Shown here: positions 18,051 through 28,363 of the stretch, in pieces
Position numbering within the stretch: position 1 is the first letter of the stretch
Layout of the letters: each line of letters opens with the position of its first letter
NCBI RefSeq assembly: GCF_951230165.1
Contig: NZ_CATNVB010000006.1
Location: 1-64,000 of the forward strand
Source of the DNA: Lentilactobacillus sp. Marseille-Q4993
GTDB taxonomy: Bacteria; Bacillota; Bacilli; Lactobacillales; Lactobacillaceae
DNA: 64,000 nt
Reading direction: 5' to 3'
Notes under the pieces: model-generated
The model's input: the letters and a program-made list of their open reading frames with translations, nothing else
Database searches by the model: none
What the model was told of the DNA's origin: nothing
Position numbers and translations under genes: made by a program

Positions 18051-18608
18051 CTATTCAAAGTGATAAATCGCAACGTTAGTTAATCCATAGTTTTTCTTTT
18101 GGCCCAATTTTAGTGGACCAATACTATCTGGATGATCAACCGTATTATCAGTCTCAGAAATAACTATTGAATCAGCTGATAATAAATCAAGCTCCAGTAA
18201 TTTCTCAATATCAGCTACGTTCTGTTGCTTCTTATAAGGTGGATCCAGAAAAACCATATCAAACTTCTCACCACTGGTTGCCAGCTGACTAAGGACATTA
18301 GTTGCTGCCCCCTTGATAACCTTAAAAGATTGATCATCATGGATTTTTGTGAGGTTTTCTTTAATCGTAGCAATAGCTGGATATGCTTTATCAATCAGTA
18401 CAGCCTTTTCCATTCCCCTAGATACTGCTTCAATTCCGACTGCTCCTGAGCCAGCATATAAATCCAAGAACACACCACCGTCAAAGTACGGTCCAACAAT
18501 GTTGAACAATGACTCCTTAACCTTATCAGTAGTTGGCCTCGTTTGATCTCCTTTAACTTGATTCAGCCGGATTCCGCCATATTTACCAGAAATTACTCTC
18601 ATTGCCAT
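18051..18608 (-). CDS. rsmD: 16S rRNA (guanine(966)-N2)-methyltransferase
   Basis: SAM-dependent methyltransferase modifying G966 of 16S rRNA in the 30S subunit. The 185 aa include RVISGKYGG near the N terminus, the SAM loop FLDLYAGSGAVGIEA, and the catalytic motif FLDPPY. The start overlaps the ylbG stop in a TAATG junction. An alternative ATG lies two codons downstream (MRVISG). Cotranscribed with ylbG upstream and coaD downstream. Confidence 0.94.
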   Translation of the reverse strand: MAMRVISGKYGGIRLNQVKGDQTRPTTDKVKESLFNIVGPYFDGGVFLDLYAGSGAVGIEAVSRGMEKAVLIDKAYPAIATIKENLTKIHDDQSFKVIKGAATNVLSQLATSGEKFDMVFLDPPYKKQQNVADIEKLLELDLLSADSIVISETDNTVDHPDSIGPLKLGQKKNYGLTNVAIYHFE

Positions 18609-18898
18609 TAAACTCCCAAATCATTTTCTTGTTTTGCGTTACCTAGCTTACTTTCATTCACCGTTTTTAACAGCTCAGGAAATTTCGACCTGATTACTTC
18701 TTTTACAAATCTTCTGCTCTCAATTTTTTTAATTGTTTCGTCAATATTATCACTATCAACGTACAAAACAGCGTATCTCAGCCTCTTTGAGTAGTAGACA
18801 GTCTTTCCAAACTGCTTTAAATTTCGCAGCTGTCTGGGTGAGTATATATAGACAATTAAGCCTACACCTTCTGGTATCTCTGTATCCAAATAATCCAT
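18608..18898 (-). CDS. ylbG: YlbG family protein (DUF2129)
   Basis: A 96-aa conserved Firmicutes protein of unknown biochemical role. The family pattern is GLIVYIYSPRQLRNLKQFG in the first third and a ferredoxin-like distribution of hydrophobic strands. The last 20 residues are polar and probably disordered. It lies just upstream of rsmD, the usual family context, and overlaps it by one base. No catalytic motif seen. Confidence 0.85.
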   Translation of the reverse strand: MDYLDTEIPEGVGLIVYIYSPRQLRNLKQFGKTVYYSKRLRYAVLYVDSDNIDETIKKIESRRFVKEVIRSKFPELLKTVNESKLGNAKQENDLGV

Positions 18899-18907
18899 CC
18901 CTTTCAG

Positions 18908-20083
18908 TTAATTAACGGCTAACTGTGTCATTTCACGTTCGCGTCGTTGGCGACCACTTATATTTAGAAGTAACCCTAAACACAGTGACAGTGTGAGCAT
19001 ACTTGATCCCCCATAACTAACAAATGGGAATGTAACTCCAGTGATAGGTAGTAGCCCAACGACACCACCAATGTTGAATAAAGTCTGAATCGTAATGTAA
19101 GTTGCAATTCCATAACAAATTAAGCTTTGAAACTGACTCTTACTCCTGGTTCCTAACAAAATCGTCCGGGCAACAATCAAGGCCACAAGACCAATAACGA
19201 TAACTGCCGCAATTGCTCCAAGCTCTTCAGTCAAAATTGACATAATAAAGTCGGTGTTTGGTTCTGGCAAATAGCCGGTTTTTTGAATACTGTTACCCAA
19301 GCCAACTCCGAACAGGCCACCATTACTAATGGCATAATAGGAGTTAACCAACTGTTGGCCTGCTCCTTGTGCGTGATGAAAAGGATCAGTGAAAGCAATA
19401 ATTCTTTGGATTTTATATGAACTATCAGCGAAGCTTGTGTGTGAAATAGGAATCAAAATAAATTTAATTCCAAACAGGACTAATGCCACTAATCCCCCAA
19501 TTGACCCTAAAGCGTACTTCCAATTGATTCCACTTGCCATGATCATTATGAATGCAATCATAAAGTTGATAGCTGCTCCACCCAAATCAGGCTGAAGAAA
19601 TATTAGGACTATGAGAACTAACGCCCTAAAACCAATTGAAACCATGACCCGACACCACTCGCGCTTGGAGAACATCAAATCATCGGATCTGGATGTAATC
19701 GAATGGGCAATTTGAATAATCAAGTAAAACTTAACGAACTCAGCGGGTTGAATGTTGATTGGTCCAAGCGGAATCCAACCTGCCGCCCCGTTGACAGTCT
19801 TTCCAAATACCAGCAAACCAGCTAAAGCAAAAATAAAAACTATCCAAGTAAATAATAATACTGATTTATTCCTTAATTTATCAATATTAACGGCGGTCAT
19901 AAACATTACAATTATAAAGCTCATCACCACGTATGCAACTTGCTTCACTAAATAGCTAAGCGGTGAGCCCCCGTTTTGAGTTCCAATATTAGCACTGGCA
20001 GAGTACACCATAACAATTCCGACAGCGCATAAAATAACGTATGGAATAAATATTAAATAATCTAAATTCTTAAGTCGATTCAT
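18908..20083 (-). CDS. ftsW: peptidoglycan glycosyltransferase FtsW (SEDS family)
   Basis: Polytopic SEDS protein, 391 aa with about ten membrane helices, that polymerises lipid II at the division site with a class B penicillin-binding protein. Seen motifs include GFKIQRI-like SSYKIQRIIAF, NSYYAISNGGLFGVGLG, NTDFIMSILTEELG, and GVTFPFVSYGGSS near the end. FtsW is preferred to RodA because of those loop motifs and its place beside typA, as in other lactobacilli. The ribosome binding site is weak. ylbG follows after 9 bases. Confidence 0.88.
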   Translation of the reverse strand: MNRLKNLDYLIFIPYVILCAVGIVMVYSASANIGTQNGGSPLSYLVKQVAYVVMSFIIVMFMTAVNIDKLRNKSVLLFTWIVFIFALAGLLVFGKTVNGAAGWIPLGPINIQPAEFVKFYLIIQIAHSITSRSDDLMFSKREWCRVMVSIGFRALVLIVLIFLQPDLGGAAINFMIAFIMIMASGINWKYALGSIGGLVALVLFGIKFILIPISHTSFADSSYKIQRIIAFTDPFHHAQGAGQQLVNSYYAISNGGLFGVGLGNSIQKTGYLPEPNTDFIMSILTEELGAIAAVIVIGLVALIVARTILLGTRSKSQFQSLICYGIATYITIQTLFNIGGVVGLLPITGVTFPFVSYGGSSMLTLSLCLGLLLNISGRQRREREMTQLAVN

Positions 20084-20127
20084 ATTCGTTTCTCAGCTTT
20101 CATTACGTATCTTTAATTACAAAAATA

Positions 20128-20133
20128 ATTATA
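20128..20133 (-). promoter_or_regulatory. extended -10 promoter of the ftsW run
   Basis: TGATATAAT on the minus strand (TATAAT at 20128-20133) with a TG extension and no good -35. It lies about 45 bases before ftsW and after the typA terminator. It may serve ftsW through holA. Confidence 0.45.
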
Positions 20134-20184
20134 TCACAGCCACTCACCTTGATTGATAGCTACTAACGGAAAAAAGAAAGCCTT

Positions 20185-20218
20185 AAAAAAAGCGGAACCG
20201 ATTGCTCGGTTCCGCTTT
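20185..20218 (-). terminator. typA terminator
   Basis: Minus-strand hairpin AAAGCGGAACCG / CGGTTCCGCTTT with a 6-base loop followed by a T tract, directly after typA. Confidence 0.88.
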
Positions 20219-20225
20219 GAAGTTG

Positions 20226-22061
20226 CTAGTTGTGACGAGCACGCTTAGCAGCCTTTTCACGTTCATTCGTGTTAAGTAATCTCTTTCTTAAACGAACGAA
20301 GTTAGGTGTAATTTCACACAACTCATCTTCATTGATGAATTCAAGTGATTCTTCAAGTGAGTAGTGAGTTGGTGTCTTAATTCTTGCCATGTCATCTGAA
20401 CCAGCGGCCCGGACGTTAGTAAGGTTTTTACCTTTAGTGATGTTAACCGTAATATCATTCTCACGGTTGTTTTCACCGACAATCATACCTTCGTATACTT
20501 CAGTACCTGGATCAATCAACAAAGTACCACGGCTTTCAATACCCATCATTGCGTAGGTAGTTGCCTTACCGGCATTCATTGAAACTAAAGTACCCTTTTG
20601 ACGACCAGGGTTCCAGTTCTTAATAACTGGTAAATACTTTTCAAATGTGTGGTTCATAATACCATAACCACGTGTCATTGATAAGAATTCAGTTGAGTAT
20701 CCAATCAAACCTCTAGAAGGAGCTAAGAATGTCAAACGAGTTTGGCCATTACCAACACTCTCCATGTTTTGCATTTCAGCTTTTCTTCTTGAAAGTGAGT
20801 CAATAATTGAACCACTGTATTCATCAGGAGTATCAATTTGAACAGATTCGAATGGTTCTGAAAGTTGACCATCAACCGTCTTGTAGATAACTTCTGGACG
20901 TGAAGCTTGTAATTCGTAACCCTCACGACGAAGATTTTCAATTAAGATTGAAAGGTGAAGTTCACCACGACCTGAAACTGTCCAGGCACCTGGATTATCC
21001 GTATCTTCAACTCGAAGTGAAACATCAGTATGAAGTTCACGCTTCAAACGTTCTTCCAATTGACGAGCAGTAACGAACTTACCATCTTGACCAGCAAAAG
21101 GTGAAGTGTTAGTACCAAAAGTCATTTGAAGAGTTGGTTCGTCAATTCTTAGAATTGGCAAAGCTTCCTTGTGAGCAGGATCAACCACTGTTTCACCAAC
21201 ACTGATTTCATCCATACCAGAAATGGCAATTAAATCACCGGCCTTAGCTTCATCAATATCTAATCGCTTCAAACCGAAGTAACCCATCAACTTAGTAACC
21301 CGGAAGTTTTGAGTTGAGCCGTCAAGCTTCATAACAGTAACACTGTCACCAACCTTGATTGTTCCTCTAAACACCCGACCAATACCAACTCGACCAACGA
21401 AATCGTTGTAATCAAGAAGGGCAACTTGGAACTGAAGTGGTTCGTCAGAATTATCGATTGGAGCAGGAATTCTGTCGATAATAGTGTCGAAAATTGGCTT
21501 CATTGTATGTTCTTGTGCACTTACATCAGAATCAAAACTTGAAGTTCCATTCATAGCTGATGCGTAAACAACAGGGAAATCAAGTTGTTCTTCATCAGCA
21601 CCTAATTCGATAAACAAATCAAGCACTTCGTCAACAACTTCTTCAGGGCGAGCACCTGGCCGGTCAACCTTGTTAATAACAACGATTGGAGTCAAGTGTT
21701 GGTCAAGGGCTTTCTTCAAAACGAACCGAGTCTGAGGCATAGTACCTTCAAAAGCATCGACAACAAGAAGAACACCATCAACCATTCGCATGATTCGTTC
21801 AACTTCACCAGCGAAGTCAGCATGTCCTGGGGTATCCAAAATGTTGATTTGTTTGTCCCCATAACGAACAGCCGTGTTCTTGGAAAGAATGGTGATACCT
21901 CTTTCCTTTTCAATGTCATTAGTATCCATGGCACGGTCTTCAATTTGAACGTGATCATCTAAAGTATCAGATTGTTTCAATAATTCGTTAACCAGTGTAG
22001 TTTTACCGTGGTCAACGTGCGCGATAATGGCGATGTTGCGAATGTCGTCTCTTGTTTTCAA
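20226..22061 (-). CDS. typA: translational GTPase TypA (BipA)
   Basis: EF-G-like ribosome-associated GTPase with roles in 50S assembly and stress or cold adaptation. The 611 aa are full length. P-loop [10 protein letters not shown] is at residues 15-24, switch ERGITIL near 52, DTPGHADF near 77 and NKVD near 131. C-terminal EF-G-like domains and the TypA-specific domain follow. The start is TTG ([12 protein letters not shown], the family N terminus) about 10 bases after AAGGG. Flanked by its own terminator. Confidence 0.96.
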   Translation of the reverse strand: MKTRDDIRNIAIIAHVDHGKTTLVNELLKQSDTLDDHVQIEDRAMDTNDIEKERGITILSKNTAVRYGDKQINILDTPGHADFAGEVERIMRMVDGVLLVVDAFEGTMPQTRFVLKKALDQHLTPIVVINKVDRPGARPEEVVDEVLDLFIELGADEEQLDFPVVYASAMNGTSSFDSDVSAQEHTMKPIFDTIIDRIPAPIDNSDEPLQFQVALLDYNDFVGRVGIGRVFRGTIKVGDSVTVMKLDGSTQNFRVTKLMGYFGLKRLDIDEAKAGDLIAISGMDEISVGETVVDPAHKEALPILRIDEPTLQMTFGTNTSPFAGQDGKFVTARQLEERLKRELHTDVSLRVEDTDNPGAWTVSGRGELHLSILIENLRREGYELQASRPEVIYKTVDGQLSEPFESVQIDTPDEYSGSIIDSLSRRKAEMQNMESVGNGQTRLTFLAPSRGLIGYSTEFLSMTRGYGIMNHTFEKYLPVIKNWNPGRQKGTLVSMNAGKATTYAMMGIESRGTLLIDPGTEVYEGMIVGENNRENDITVNITKGKNLTNVRAAGSDDMARIKTPTHYSLEESLEFINEDELCEITPNFVRLRKRLLNTNEREKAAKRARHN

Positions 22062-22124
22062 TTCGTTTGCTTCCCTTCATATTAAAATCGGTCATTAGGT
22101 AACTTTTTGTTGAATAATTAGCAT

Positions 22125-22150
22125 AAAAAAACTGTGACCATTGTCACAGT
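22125..22150 (-). terminator. terminator of the UPF0223-suhB pair
   Basis: Minus-strand hairpin ACTGTGAC / GTCACAGT followed by seven T, just after the phosphatase gene. Confidence 0.85.
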
Positions 22151-22154
22151 AGGA

Positions 22155-22934
22155 CTACTTCTTTACAATTGTAAGAATGTCTTGATGTGCATTTTTTGTC
22201 GCTAATAACACTGCATTAGATAATAACACACCAAGAGGTTTACCGTCAATAGATGTGATTTTCATTCCTAAAGTTTCAGCGATAATTCTTCCAGCTCCGA
22301 AATCCCAAGGCTTCAGGTAGGAAATGTATCCCACTTGTTCTCCCTTGAAAACAGAAATCATTTCAATTCCAGCACTCCCATATATTCTCATTCCCATTGA
22401 AGTATGAGCAATTTCTTGCATATGATAATTATCATTTAAAACCATTGGTCCAGATAAACCAATTAGCCCATCTTTGAGAGGCGTATCAGGAACTTCTTCC
22501 ATTCGATGACCATTAATCGTAACTCCTACTGAGGGGCCACCACTAACGAGTTCATTATTGATCACATCCAAAATATAGCCAAGAATACCTTCTCCATCCT
22601 CGTACAAACTAATCATAATAGCAAAGTGGTTTCGTTGCTTAACAAAGTTCATCGTACCGTCAATTGGATCAATTATCCACACTCGCCCGTCAGTGTTCCG
22701 AACTTCGTCACCAGAACCTTCTTCGCCCAAAATCTTAGCTTCTGAATCAAATTGTCTAATTTTACTAACTAGAAAGCGTTCATTTGCCTTGTCAATGTTA
22801 GTAACTAAATCTTTTCTCCCTGACTTCGTATCAACTTCTAATCGATTATCCATTTTGCGAAGAACGTTATCCCGAGCTTCACTCAACCATGCCTTAACGG
22901 TGGTATCTACCTTTATAATCTCTTCTTTTTCCAT
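22155..22934 (-). CDS. inositol monophosphatase family protein (SuhB-like)
   Basis: Mg-dependent phosphatase of the FIG superfamily, 259 aa. Metal-site motifs are GEEGSGDE, WIIDPIDGTMNF and the C-terminal KPWDFGAG. Family members remove phosphate from inositol phosphate, sugar phosphates, NADP or PAP; the substrate here is unknown. The ATG overlaps the UPF0223 stop as TAATG, so the two are coupled. Confidence 0.85.
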   Translation of the reverse strand: MEKEEIIKVDTTVKAWLSEARDNVLRKMDNRLEVDTKSGRKDLVTNIDKANERFLVSKIRQFDSEAKILGEEGSGDEVRNTDGRVWIIDPIDGTMNFVKQRNHFAIMISLYEDGEGILGYILDVINNELVSGGPSVGVTINGHRMEEVPDTPLKDGLIGLSGPMVLNDNYHMQEIAHTSMGMRIYGSAGIEMISVFKGEQVGYISYLKPWDFGAGRIIAETLGMKITSIDGKPLGVLLSNAVLLATKNAHQDILTIVKK

Positions 22935-23221
22935 TATTCATCGCTCACTTTTATGTATTCAGTTTTTGAATCTCGTAGCGCCTTAATGACTCTGTATGCA
23001 TCGTAGCCAGATTCGTCTTTAAACTTGGTTTCAAGTTGCTTTTGTTCCATTTTACTGGGGACAATATTCATAAATTGCTTAAGTGCCAACTCAAAATCCG
23101 CTTTTTTAACCCCTGCTTTTTGTTCATACGCTTTTTCTACTTGCTGAAAGAAATTGATCATACTCGTTATTTCATCAACGGATAATCCTGGAAGTAATGG
23201 GTACTCATAATTATCACTCAC
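22934..23221 (-). CDS. UPF0223 family protein
   Basis: A 95-aa acidic helical protein of the UPF0223 (YktA-like) family, function unknown. The typical N terminus YEYPLLPGLSVDEITSMI and the C-terminal SGYDAYRVIKAL are both seen. The start codon is GTG, with AGGTGA seven bases before it. It is usually linked to the inositol monophosphatase gene, as here. Confidence 0.82.
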   Translation of the reverse strand: MSDNYEYPLLPGLSVDEITSMINFFQQVEKAYEQKAGVKKADFELALKQFMNIVPSKMEQKQLETKFKDESGYDAYRVIKALRDSKTEYIKVSDE

Positions 23222-23260
23222 GGTTAGTCACCTCGCTATTCAATAATCTTCGATGATTCA

Positions 23261-23266
23261 ATTATA
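23261..23266 (-). promoter_or_regulatory. extended -10 promoter upstream of the UPF0223 gene
   Basis: TGGTATAAT on the minus strand (TATAAT at 23261-23266), about 40 bases before the GTG start. No convincing -35. Confidence 0.45.
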
Positions 23267-23305
23267 CCAGTTTCCATAATTTGTGATGTTGAAAATACTC
23301 AAAAC

Positions 23306-23335
23306 AAAAAGAGCCAGAAAACGTTCTGACTCTTT
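23306..23335 (-). terminator. pdh operon terminator
   Basis: Minus-strand hairpin GAGTCAGAA / TTCTGGCTC followed by TTTTTG, about 50 bases after pdhD. Confidence 0.8.
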
Positions 23336-23383
23336 CATTGAGGTTTGTGAATAGAAACCAATTTATTCTATTTTAGATGCTTA

Positions 23384-24808
23384 TTAAACGTGGGTTGGGA
23401 AGCCCAAAGCAATGTCGCCAGCTTCTTGAACTGGTTCACTGAGGGTTGGGTGTGGGTGAATTGTTAATGCGATATCTTCAACATTCATTCGACCATTTAC
23501 AGCCAAACTTAATTCAGAAATTAAATCACTAGCACCTGGGCCAACTACTTCCGCTCCAAGAACGGTTCCTTCATCCTTTGTATAAATCAAGCGAACAAAT
23601 CCCTCGGCTTCGTACAATGAAACGGCACGAGCATTACCAGCAAATGGGAACTTGGCCGTCTTGACGTCCAAACTCTTGTCTTTGGCCTCTGCTTCGGTCA
23701 TTCCAACTACTGCTAATTCAGGATCTGAGAAACAAACAGCTGGAACACCAACATAATCGTTAGCAGTGTGTTTACCAGCAATTGCTCCTGCAGCCACTTT
23801 TCCTTGGAAAAATGCCTTATGAGCCAATGCAGGCCCAGAAGCAACGTCTCCAATAGCAAAAATGTGTTCTGAAGCTGTTCGACCTTGTTCATCAGTTTGA
23901 ATGATTCCGCGGTCGTTCACTTCAACTTTAGTGTATTCAAGTCCCAGTTCATCAGTATTTGGTTTCCGACCAACTGTAACCATGCAGTAATCTGCAGCTA
24001 CTGTTGATTCCTTACCATCAACTTCATATGTCACTGTGACTCCCTTGTCGTCTTGACTTGATGATTTGGCCTTGGCACCAGTGATAACATCGACACCCTT
24101 TGCTTTGAGTTGTTTCAAAACAACAGCGACCATATCTTTAGTAAATCCGGCAAGGATCGAATCAGTTCCTTCGATAATTGTTACGTGAGAACCAAGGTTA
24201 GCATAGGCTCCAGCTAATTCAGTTCCGACATATCCACCACCGATAACAACAAATTCTTTTGGAACCTCAGGTAAGTTTAAGCCACCAGTTGAGTCAACAA
24301 CTCTGCCTTCAAACTTGAAACCTGGAATTTCGATTGGGTGGGAACCACTAGCAATGATCAAGTTATCAAAATCAATGACTTGACCATTGTTGTTATCCAT
24401 AAATTGACGAGGTCCAACAGGCATTACTCTTAATCGAGTGTCGCTGTCCAATACAGCCTCTCCTTGGATAACTTCAACCTTGTGCTTCTTCAACAACATC
24501 GAAACACCATTTGTCATTCTGTCAACAACGTCGTGTTGTTTCCATTCTTGAGTCTTGGCAAAATCGATTGTTGCCCCTTTGCTACTGATTCCGTATTCGT
24601 CAGAGCGATTAGCTTCTTGTAAACGGTGACCAGCAGCAATTAAAGCTTTAGAAGGAACACAACCAACGTTTAAACATACACCGCCAAGTGTATCTGATTT
24701 TTCAATCAGAGTAACTTTTTGGCCTAATTCAGATGCCCGGATAGCGGCAACATAGCCACCAGGGCCGGCACCGATAATTACTGTTTCTTTCTTTTCAGCA
24801 TCAGCCAT
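23384..24808 (-). CDS. pdhD: dihydrolipoyl dehydrogenase (E3)
   Basis: FAD flavoenzyme that reoxidises dihydrolipoamide on E2, making NADH. The 474 aa contain the FAD loop GAGPGGY at residues 13-19 and the redox disulfide GGVCLNVGCVPSK (Cys45/Cys50). The NAD-binding GGGYVGTE lies in the middle and the catalytic HPHPTLSE near residue 452. Last gene of pdhABCD, 7 bases after pdhC, and followed by a terminator. Confidence 0.96.
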   Translation of the reverse strand: MADAEKKETVIIGAGPGGYVAAIRASELGQKVTLIEKSDTLGGVCLNVGCVPSKALIAAGHRLQEANRSDEYGISSKGATIDFAKTQEWKQHDVVDRMTNGVSMLLKKHKVEVIQGEAVLDSDTRLRVMPVGPRQFMDNNNGQVIDFDNLIIASGSHPIEIPGFKFEGRVVDSTGGLNLPEVPKEFVVIGGGYVGTELAGAYANLGSHVTIIEGTDSILAGFTKDMVAVVLKQLKAKGVDVITGAKAKSSSQDDKGVTVTYEVDGKESTVAADYCMVTVGRKPNTDELGLEYTKVEVNDRGIIQTDEQGRTASEHIFAIGDVASGPALAHKAFFQGKVAAGAIAGKHTANDYVGVPAVCFSDPELAVVGMTEAEAKDKSLDVKTAKFPFAGNARAVSLYEAEGFVRLIYTKDEGTVLGAEVVGPGASDLISELSLAVNGRMNVEDIALTIHPHPTLSEPVQEAGDIALGFPTHV

Positions 24809-24815
24809 TTACTAA

Positions 24816-26135
24816 TCATCCTTCCATCAATAACATATCTGGATCATGCAATAACTTAGTTAATAAGTTCAATGCGTTTTGAGCTAAAGCACCATCAATT
24901 AATCTGTGATCGTAACTCAATGAAAGTTTAAGCATGTTACCTACTTTAATTTCACCGTCATCATCAACATATGGTTCCTTAGCAATCTTACCAACCCCAA
25001 GGATTGCAACTTCAGGGTAGTTGATAACTGGTGTGAACCAGCCACCACCGATTGAGCCAACATTACTGATAGTGATTGAACCACCGGACATCTGATCAGC
25101 ACTCAACTTGTTGTCGTATGCAGCTTGGGTGTTTTCAGTAATTTCCTTAGCAATTTCAAACATACCTTTAGAGTCAGCGTTCTTAACGTTTGGTACGTAA
25201 AGACCGTGCTCAGTGTTGGTTGCGATACCAACATTATAGTAATGCTTGTAAACAACTTCTTGAGTTGAGTCGTCGATTGACGCGTTAAGTTCAGGATATG
25301 CTTTCATAACAGCAACTAAGGCCTTTACAACATATGGCAGGAATGTAAGGTGAATATCACGGTCCTTAGCAATTTCCTTGTACTTCTTACGGTTTGCCAT
25401 CAAAGCACTAACTTCAACGTCATCAAACGAGGTAACGTGAGGTGCAATATCCTTTGAAAGCCGCATTTGCTTAGCAATCGCCTTTCTAGTAAGTGACATC
25501 TTTTCTCTTGTTTCAAGCTCTGGCGTTGCTGATGAGTAAGGCTTGATTGGAGCACCAGCTGGTTTATCACCAGTTGCTGCGGGAGCTGCTGTGCTAGCGG
25601 CAGCTGCTGCAGGTGCAGGTGCTGCTCCACCGCTGAATCCATCAATATCAGCCTTAGTTACTTGACCATGATTTCCAGATGCAGGAACTTGGGAGATATC
25701 TATTCCCTTGTCACGAGCATACTGACGAACTGATGGCATAGCTAAGACAATCTTATTAGGATCAGCTGGGGTTGGGTTAGCACTGGCTGCGGGAGCTGCA
25801 GGTGCAGCTGGGGTAGCTGGTGCTTCTGGTGCAGGTGCTGCGGGAGCTTCTTCTTTAGCAGGAGCTTCTGCAGGGGCAGAATCGCCACTATCAGCGGAAC
25901 CGTCATCGATGACAACTAAAACATCGCCGATTTCAGCTGTTTCGCCTTCCTGCTTTTGAATTTCTTTGATTGTTCCAGCAACTGGAGAAGGCAATTCAGA
26001 AACGGACTTGTCGTTTTGAATTTCTACTAATGGATCGTCCTCTTTGACAACATCGCCTGGTTTAACTAACCATGTAGCGATTTCGCCTTCGGCCATTCCT
26101 TCTCCTAATTCTGGGAGTTTAAAATTGTAAGCCAT
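24816..26135 (-). CDS. pdhC: pyruvate dehydrogenase dihydrolipoamide acetyltransferase (E2)
   Basis: Core of the pyruvate dehydrogenase complex, moving acetyl groups to CoA. The 439 aa contain one lipoyl domain (residues 1-77; lipoyl Lys43 in QNDKSV) and a long Ala/Pro-rich linker (about 80-125). A peripheral-subunit-binding domain lies near 130-170 (MPSVRQYARDKGID), then a second Ala/Pro linker. The catalytic domain ends in HRLIDGA (His about 410). The linkers are compositionally biased, GCA-rich sequence, which is normal for E2. Confidence 0.96.
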   Translation of the reverse strand: MAYNFKLPELGEGMAEGEIATWLVKPGDVVKEDDPLVEIQNDKSVSELPSPVAGTIKEIQKQEGETAEIGDVLVVIDDGSADSGDSAPAEAPAKEEAPAAPAPEAPATPAAPAAPAASANPTPADPNKIVLAMPSVRQYARDKGIDISQVPASGNHGQVTKADIDGFSGGAAPAPAAAAASTAAPAATGDKPAGAPIKPYSSATPELETREKMSLTRKAIAKQMRLSKDIAPHVTSFDDVEVSALMANRKKYKEIAKDRDIHLTFLPYVVKALVAVMKAYPELNASIDDSTQEVVYKHYYNVGIATNTEHGLYVPNVKNADSKGMFEIAKEITENTQAAYDNKLSADQMSGGSITISNVGSIGGGWFTPVINYPEVAILGVGKIAKEPYVDDDGEIKVGNMLKLSLSYDHRLIDGALAQNALNLLTKLLHDPDMLLMEG

Positions 26136-26166
26136 AGGGTCTAACTTCCTTTCTCAAATTAGAATT

Positions 26167-27144
26167 TTAGTAGTTCAAAATCTCACGAACTTTTTCTTCA
26201 ATATCATCAGCATTTGGAAGCCAATCGTTTTCAGCCATAGCAAATGGGAAGACACTATCCGGAGCAGCTACCCGTCCAATTGGTGCATCCAATGACATGA
26301 TCTTGTTTTCAGCAATTTCAGATGCGACTTCAGCACCAACACCTGCCATCTTTTGAGCTTCTTGAGCAATAACCACCTTGTGGGTCTTCTCAATTGACTT
26401 AAAGATAGTCTCAGTATCAATTGGTGAAAGTGAACGTAAGTCAACAACTTCAACTGAAATGTTTTCTTTTTCTAATTTTTCAGCTACTTTTAATGCTTCA
26501 TTAACTTCTGCACTATAAGCAACAATGGTAATGTCAGATCCTTCGCGAACAACGTTAGCTTTATCTAGCGGAACGGTGTACTTGCCTTCAGGAACTTCAT
26601 CCTTCATTGAACGGTACAATTTCAAGTTTTCCATGAATAGCACTGGGTCATTATTCTCAACTGAAGAGATAATTAATCCCTTTGCATCATATGGGTTTGA
26701 AGGAGTAACAACACGGAGTCCTGGAACACCAGTGAAGAAGTTTTCTAGTGAGTCACCGTGAAGTTCAGCAGTATGAGTACCACCACCAAATGGTGTTCTG
26801 ATAGTGATAGGCATTGAAACTGCTCCGGCAAACCGGAACCGGTTACGTGCCATTTGACCTGCAATGGAGTCGACAGCTTCAAAAGTGAATCCCATGAATT
26901 GAATTTCTGGAATTGGACGCCAACCAGTTACTGCTAACCCAATTGAAAGGCCAAGAATACCTGATTCGGCAAGTGGAGTATCGAAGACTCGATCTTCACC
27001 AAATTGGTCTTGAAGATCGATAGTAGTTCTAAACACACCACCGTTTTTACCAACATCTTCACCAAAAATCAACGTTTTGGGGTCTTCTTGCAATACTTGC
27101 TTTAATCCGTCGTTAATTGCGTTAATATACGTTAATTTAGCCAT
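26167..27144 (-). CDS. pdhB: pyruvate dehydrogenase E1 beta subunit
   Basis: Transketolase-like subunit that forms the thiamine diphosphate site with PdhA. 325 aa, full length. Visible family motifs are [13 protein letters not shown] near residue 27, DTPLAESGI near 55, and [15 protein letters not shown] in the middle. Starts 2 bases after pdhA stops, indicating tight coupling. Confidence 0.96.
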   Translation of the reverse strand: MAKLTYINAINDGLKQVLQEDPKTLIFGEDVGKNGGVFRTTIDLQDQFGEDRVFDTPLAESGILGLSIGLAVTGWRPIPEIQFMGFTFEAVDSIAGQMARNRFRFAGAVSMPITIRTPFGGGTHTAELHGDSLENFFTGVPGLRVVTPSNPYDAKGLIISSVENNDPVLFMENLKLYRSMKDEVPEGKYTVPLDKANVVREGSDITIVAYSAEVNEALKVAEKLEKENISVEVVDLRSLSPIDTETIFKSIEKTHKVVIAQEAQKMAGVGAEVASEIAENKIMSLDAPIGRVAAPDSVFPFAMAENDWLPNADDIEEKVREILNY

Positions 27145-27146
27145 GA

Positions 27147-28268
27147 TTACTTCGACTCCTTTGCTTCAAATTTTTCAATATCACGTTGAACATTTGGGGT
27201 AGGAACTTCGAAAGTAGTCTTCAAGAAGTCACTAACCTTTTGTTGTGGTGCAGATTCAGCGTTCTTCATAGCTTCCTTGAAGTCACTCTTATATTGTTCA
27301 ACTAACTTGTCTTCTTTTTCTTGGTCCCAAAGTTTCTTTTCAGTAAGAACTTTTCTTAATCGAATCAATGGGTCACGATCGAACCAAGGTTTTTCTTCTT
27401 CCTTTGTCCGGTAACGACTTGGATCATCACCAGCTGAACTGTGGGCACCAAAACGGTAAGTTAATGTTTCAACAAGAACAGGACCGTTTCCAGCTGATGC
27501 AAATTCACGAGCCTCTTTAGCAACTAGGTAAGTAGCTAAAATATCCATTCCGTCTACCTGAACACCAGGAACACCTGAAGCAACACCCTTTTGAGCCAAA
27601 GTTTCAGCTGCCGTTTGCTTGTGACGTGGAACAGAAATTGCGTATCCATTGTTTTGAACAAAGAATACGGCTGGAGCTTGGAAGGCACTCGCAAAGTTGA
27701 TTCCTTCATAGAAGTCACCTTGAGAAGTACCACCATCACCAGTAAATGCATATGATACGGTATTTTCTTCCCCATTCTTCTTAATACCGAGTGCAGCCCC
27801 CGCTGCTTGAACGTATTGAGCACCAATAATGATTTGTGGGAACATAGCTCTCACACCATCTGCATGGTACTTGTTAGCAAGGTAGTGACCTTTTGACCAA
27901 AGAAATCCTTGTTCAACAGTCGCTCCATGCTGGATCAATTGTGGCAAATCACGATAAGCTGGGAATAAATAGTCTTGCTTTTGCATAGCACTAGCTATCC
28001 CCATTTCTGAAGCTTCTTCCCCGTAGGTAGGAGCGTAGAAACCAAGTCGGCCTTGACGTGAAAAGTTCATTGTTTGTTCGTGTAAAGCACGTTCCCAAAC
28101 CATCTTTTCCATCAAGTCCACTAATTGGTCATCGCTGAACTGATCGAATAGTTCCTTATCAACTATCTTCCCATTTTCATCGATAACTTGAACCGGTTTC
28201 TTGTATGGGTCGCTCATTGTTGACTTGATACTAGCTAAATCAACAATATGCTTACTTTTTCCTGCCAT
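27147..28268 (-). CDS. pdhA: pyruvate dehydrogenase E1 alpha subunit
   Basis: Thiamine diphosphate-dependent subunit decarboxylating pyruvate. About 373 aa. The ThDP motif begins [13 protein letters not shown] near residue 188 and ends in NN. The phosphorylation-loop-like [16 protein letters not shown] lies about 80 residues later. I chose the ATG at 28268 (MAGKSKHIV), about 9 bases after GGAAAG; a GTG three codons upstream is too close to that site. First gene of the operon, with a leader of up to 280 bases containing a perfect palindrome. Confidence 0.95.
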   Translation of the reverse strand: MAGKSKHIVDLASIKSTMSDPYKKPVQVIDENGKIVDKELFDQFSDDQLVDLMEKMVWERALHEQTMNFSRQGRLGFYAPTYGEEASEMGIASAMQKQDYLFPAYRDLPQLIQHGATVEQGFLWSKGHYLANKYHADGVRAMFPQIIIGAQYVQAAGAALGIKKNGEENTVSYAFTGDGGTSQGDFYEGINFASAFQAPAVFFVQNNGYAISVPRHKQTAAETLAQKGVASGVPGVQVDGMDILATYLVAKEAREFASAGNGPVLVETLTYRFGAHSSAGDDPSRYRTKEEEKPWFDRDPLIRLRKVLTEKKLWDQEKEDKLVEQYKSDFKEAMKNAESAPQQKVSDFLKTTFEVPTPNVQRDIEKFEAKESK

Positions 28269-28344
28269 ATATAACACTTTCCTTTCCTAAAAGCTTAATT
28301 TTGTGATGCACAAGCGATCTTTAACAACCACAACTAAAATCTAT

Positions 28345-28363
28345 CATCTTTTCAGAAAAGATG
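28345..28363 (-). promoter_or_regulatory. perfect 19-bp palindrome in the pdhA upstream region
   Basis: CATCTTTTC-A-GAAAAGATG, nine matching bases on each side of a single central base, about 80 bases before pdhA. No T tract follows, so it is not a terminator. A TTGACA at 28418-28423 lies upstream without a -10 at normal spacing. An operator for a dimeric regulator is the likeliest reading, by inference. Confidence 0.45.

Noticed and set aside
25400-25860. GC-richer, Ala/Pro-repeat DNA in pdhC, at first like a repeat element or foreign segment
   Set aside because: It encodes the normal Ala/Pro linkers of E2 in frame.
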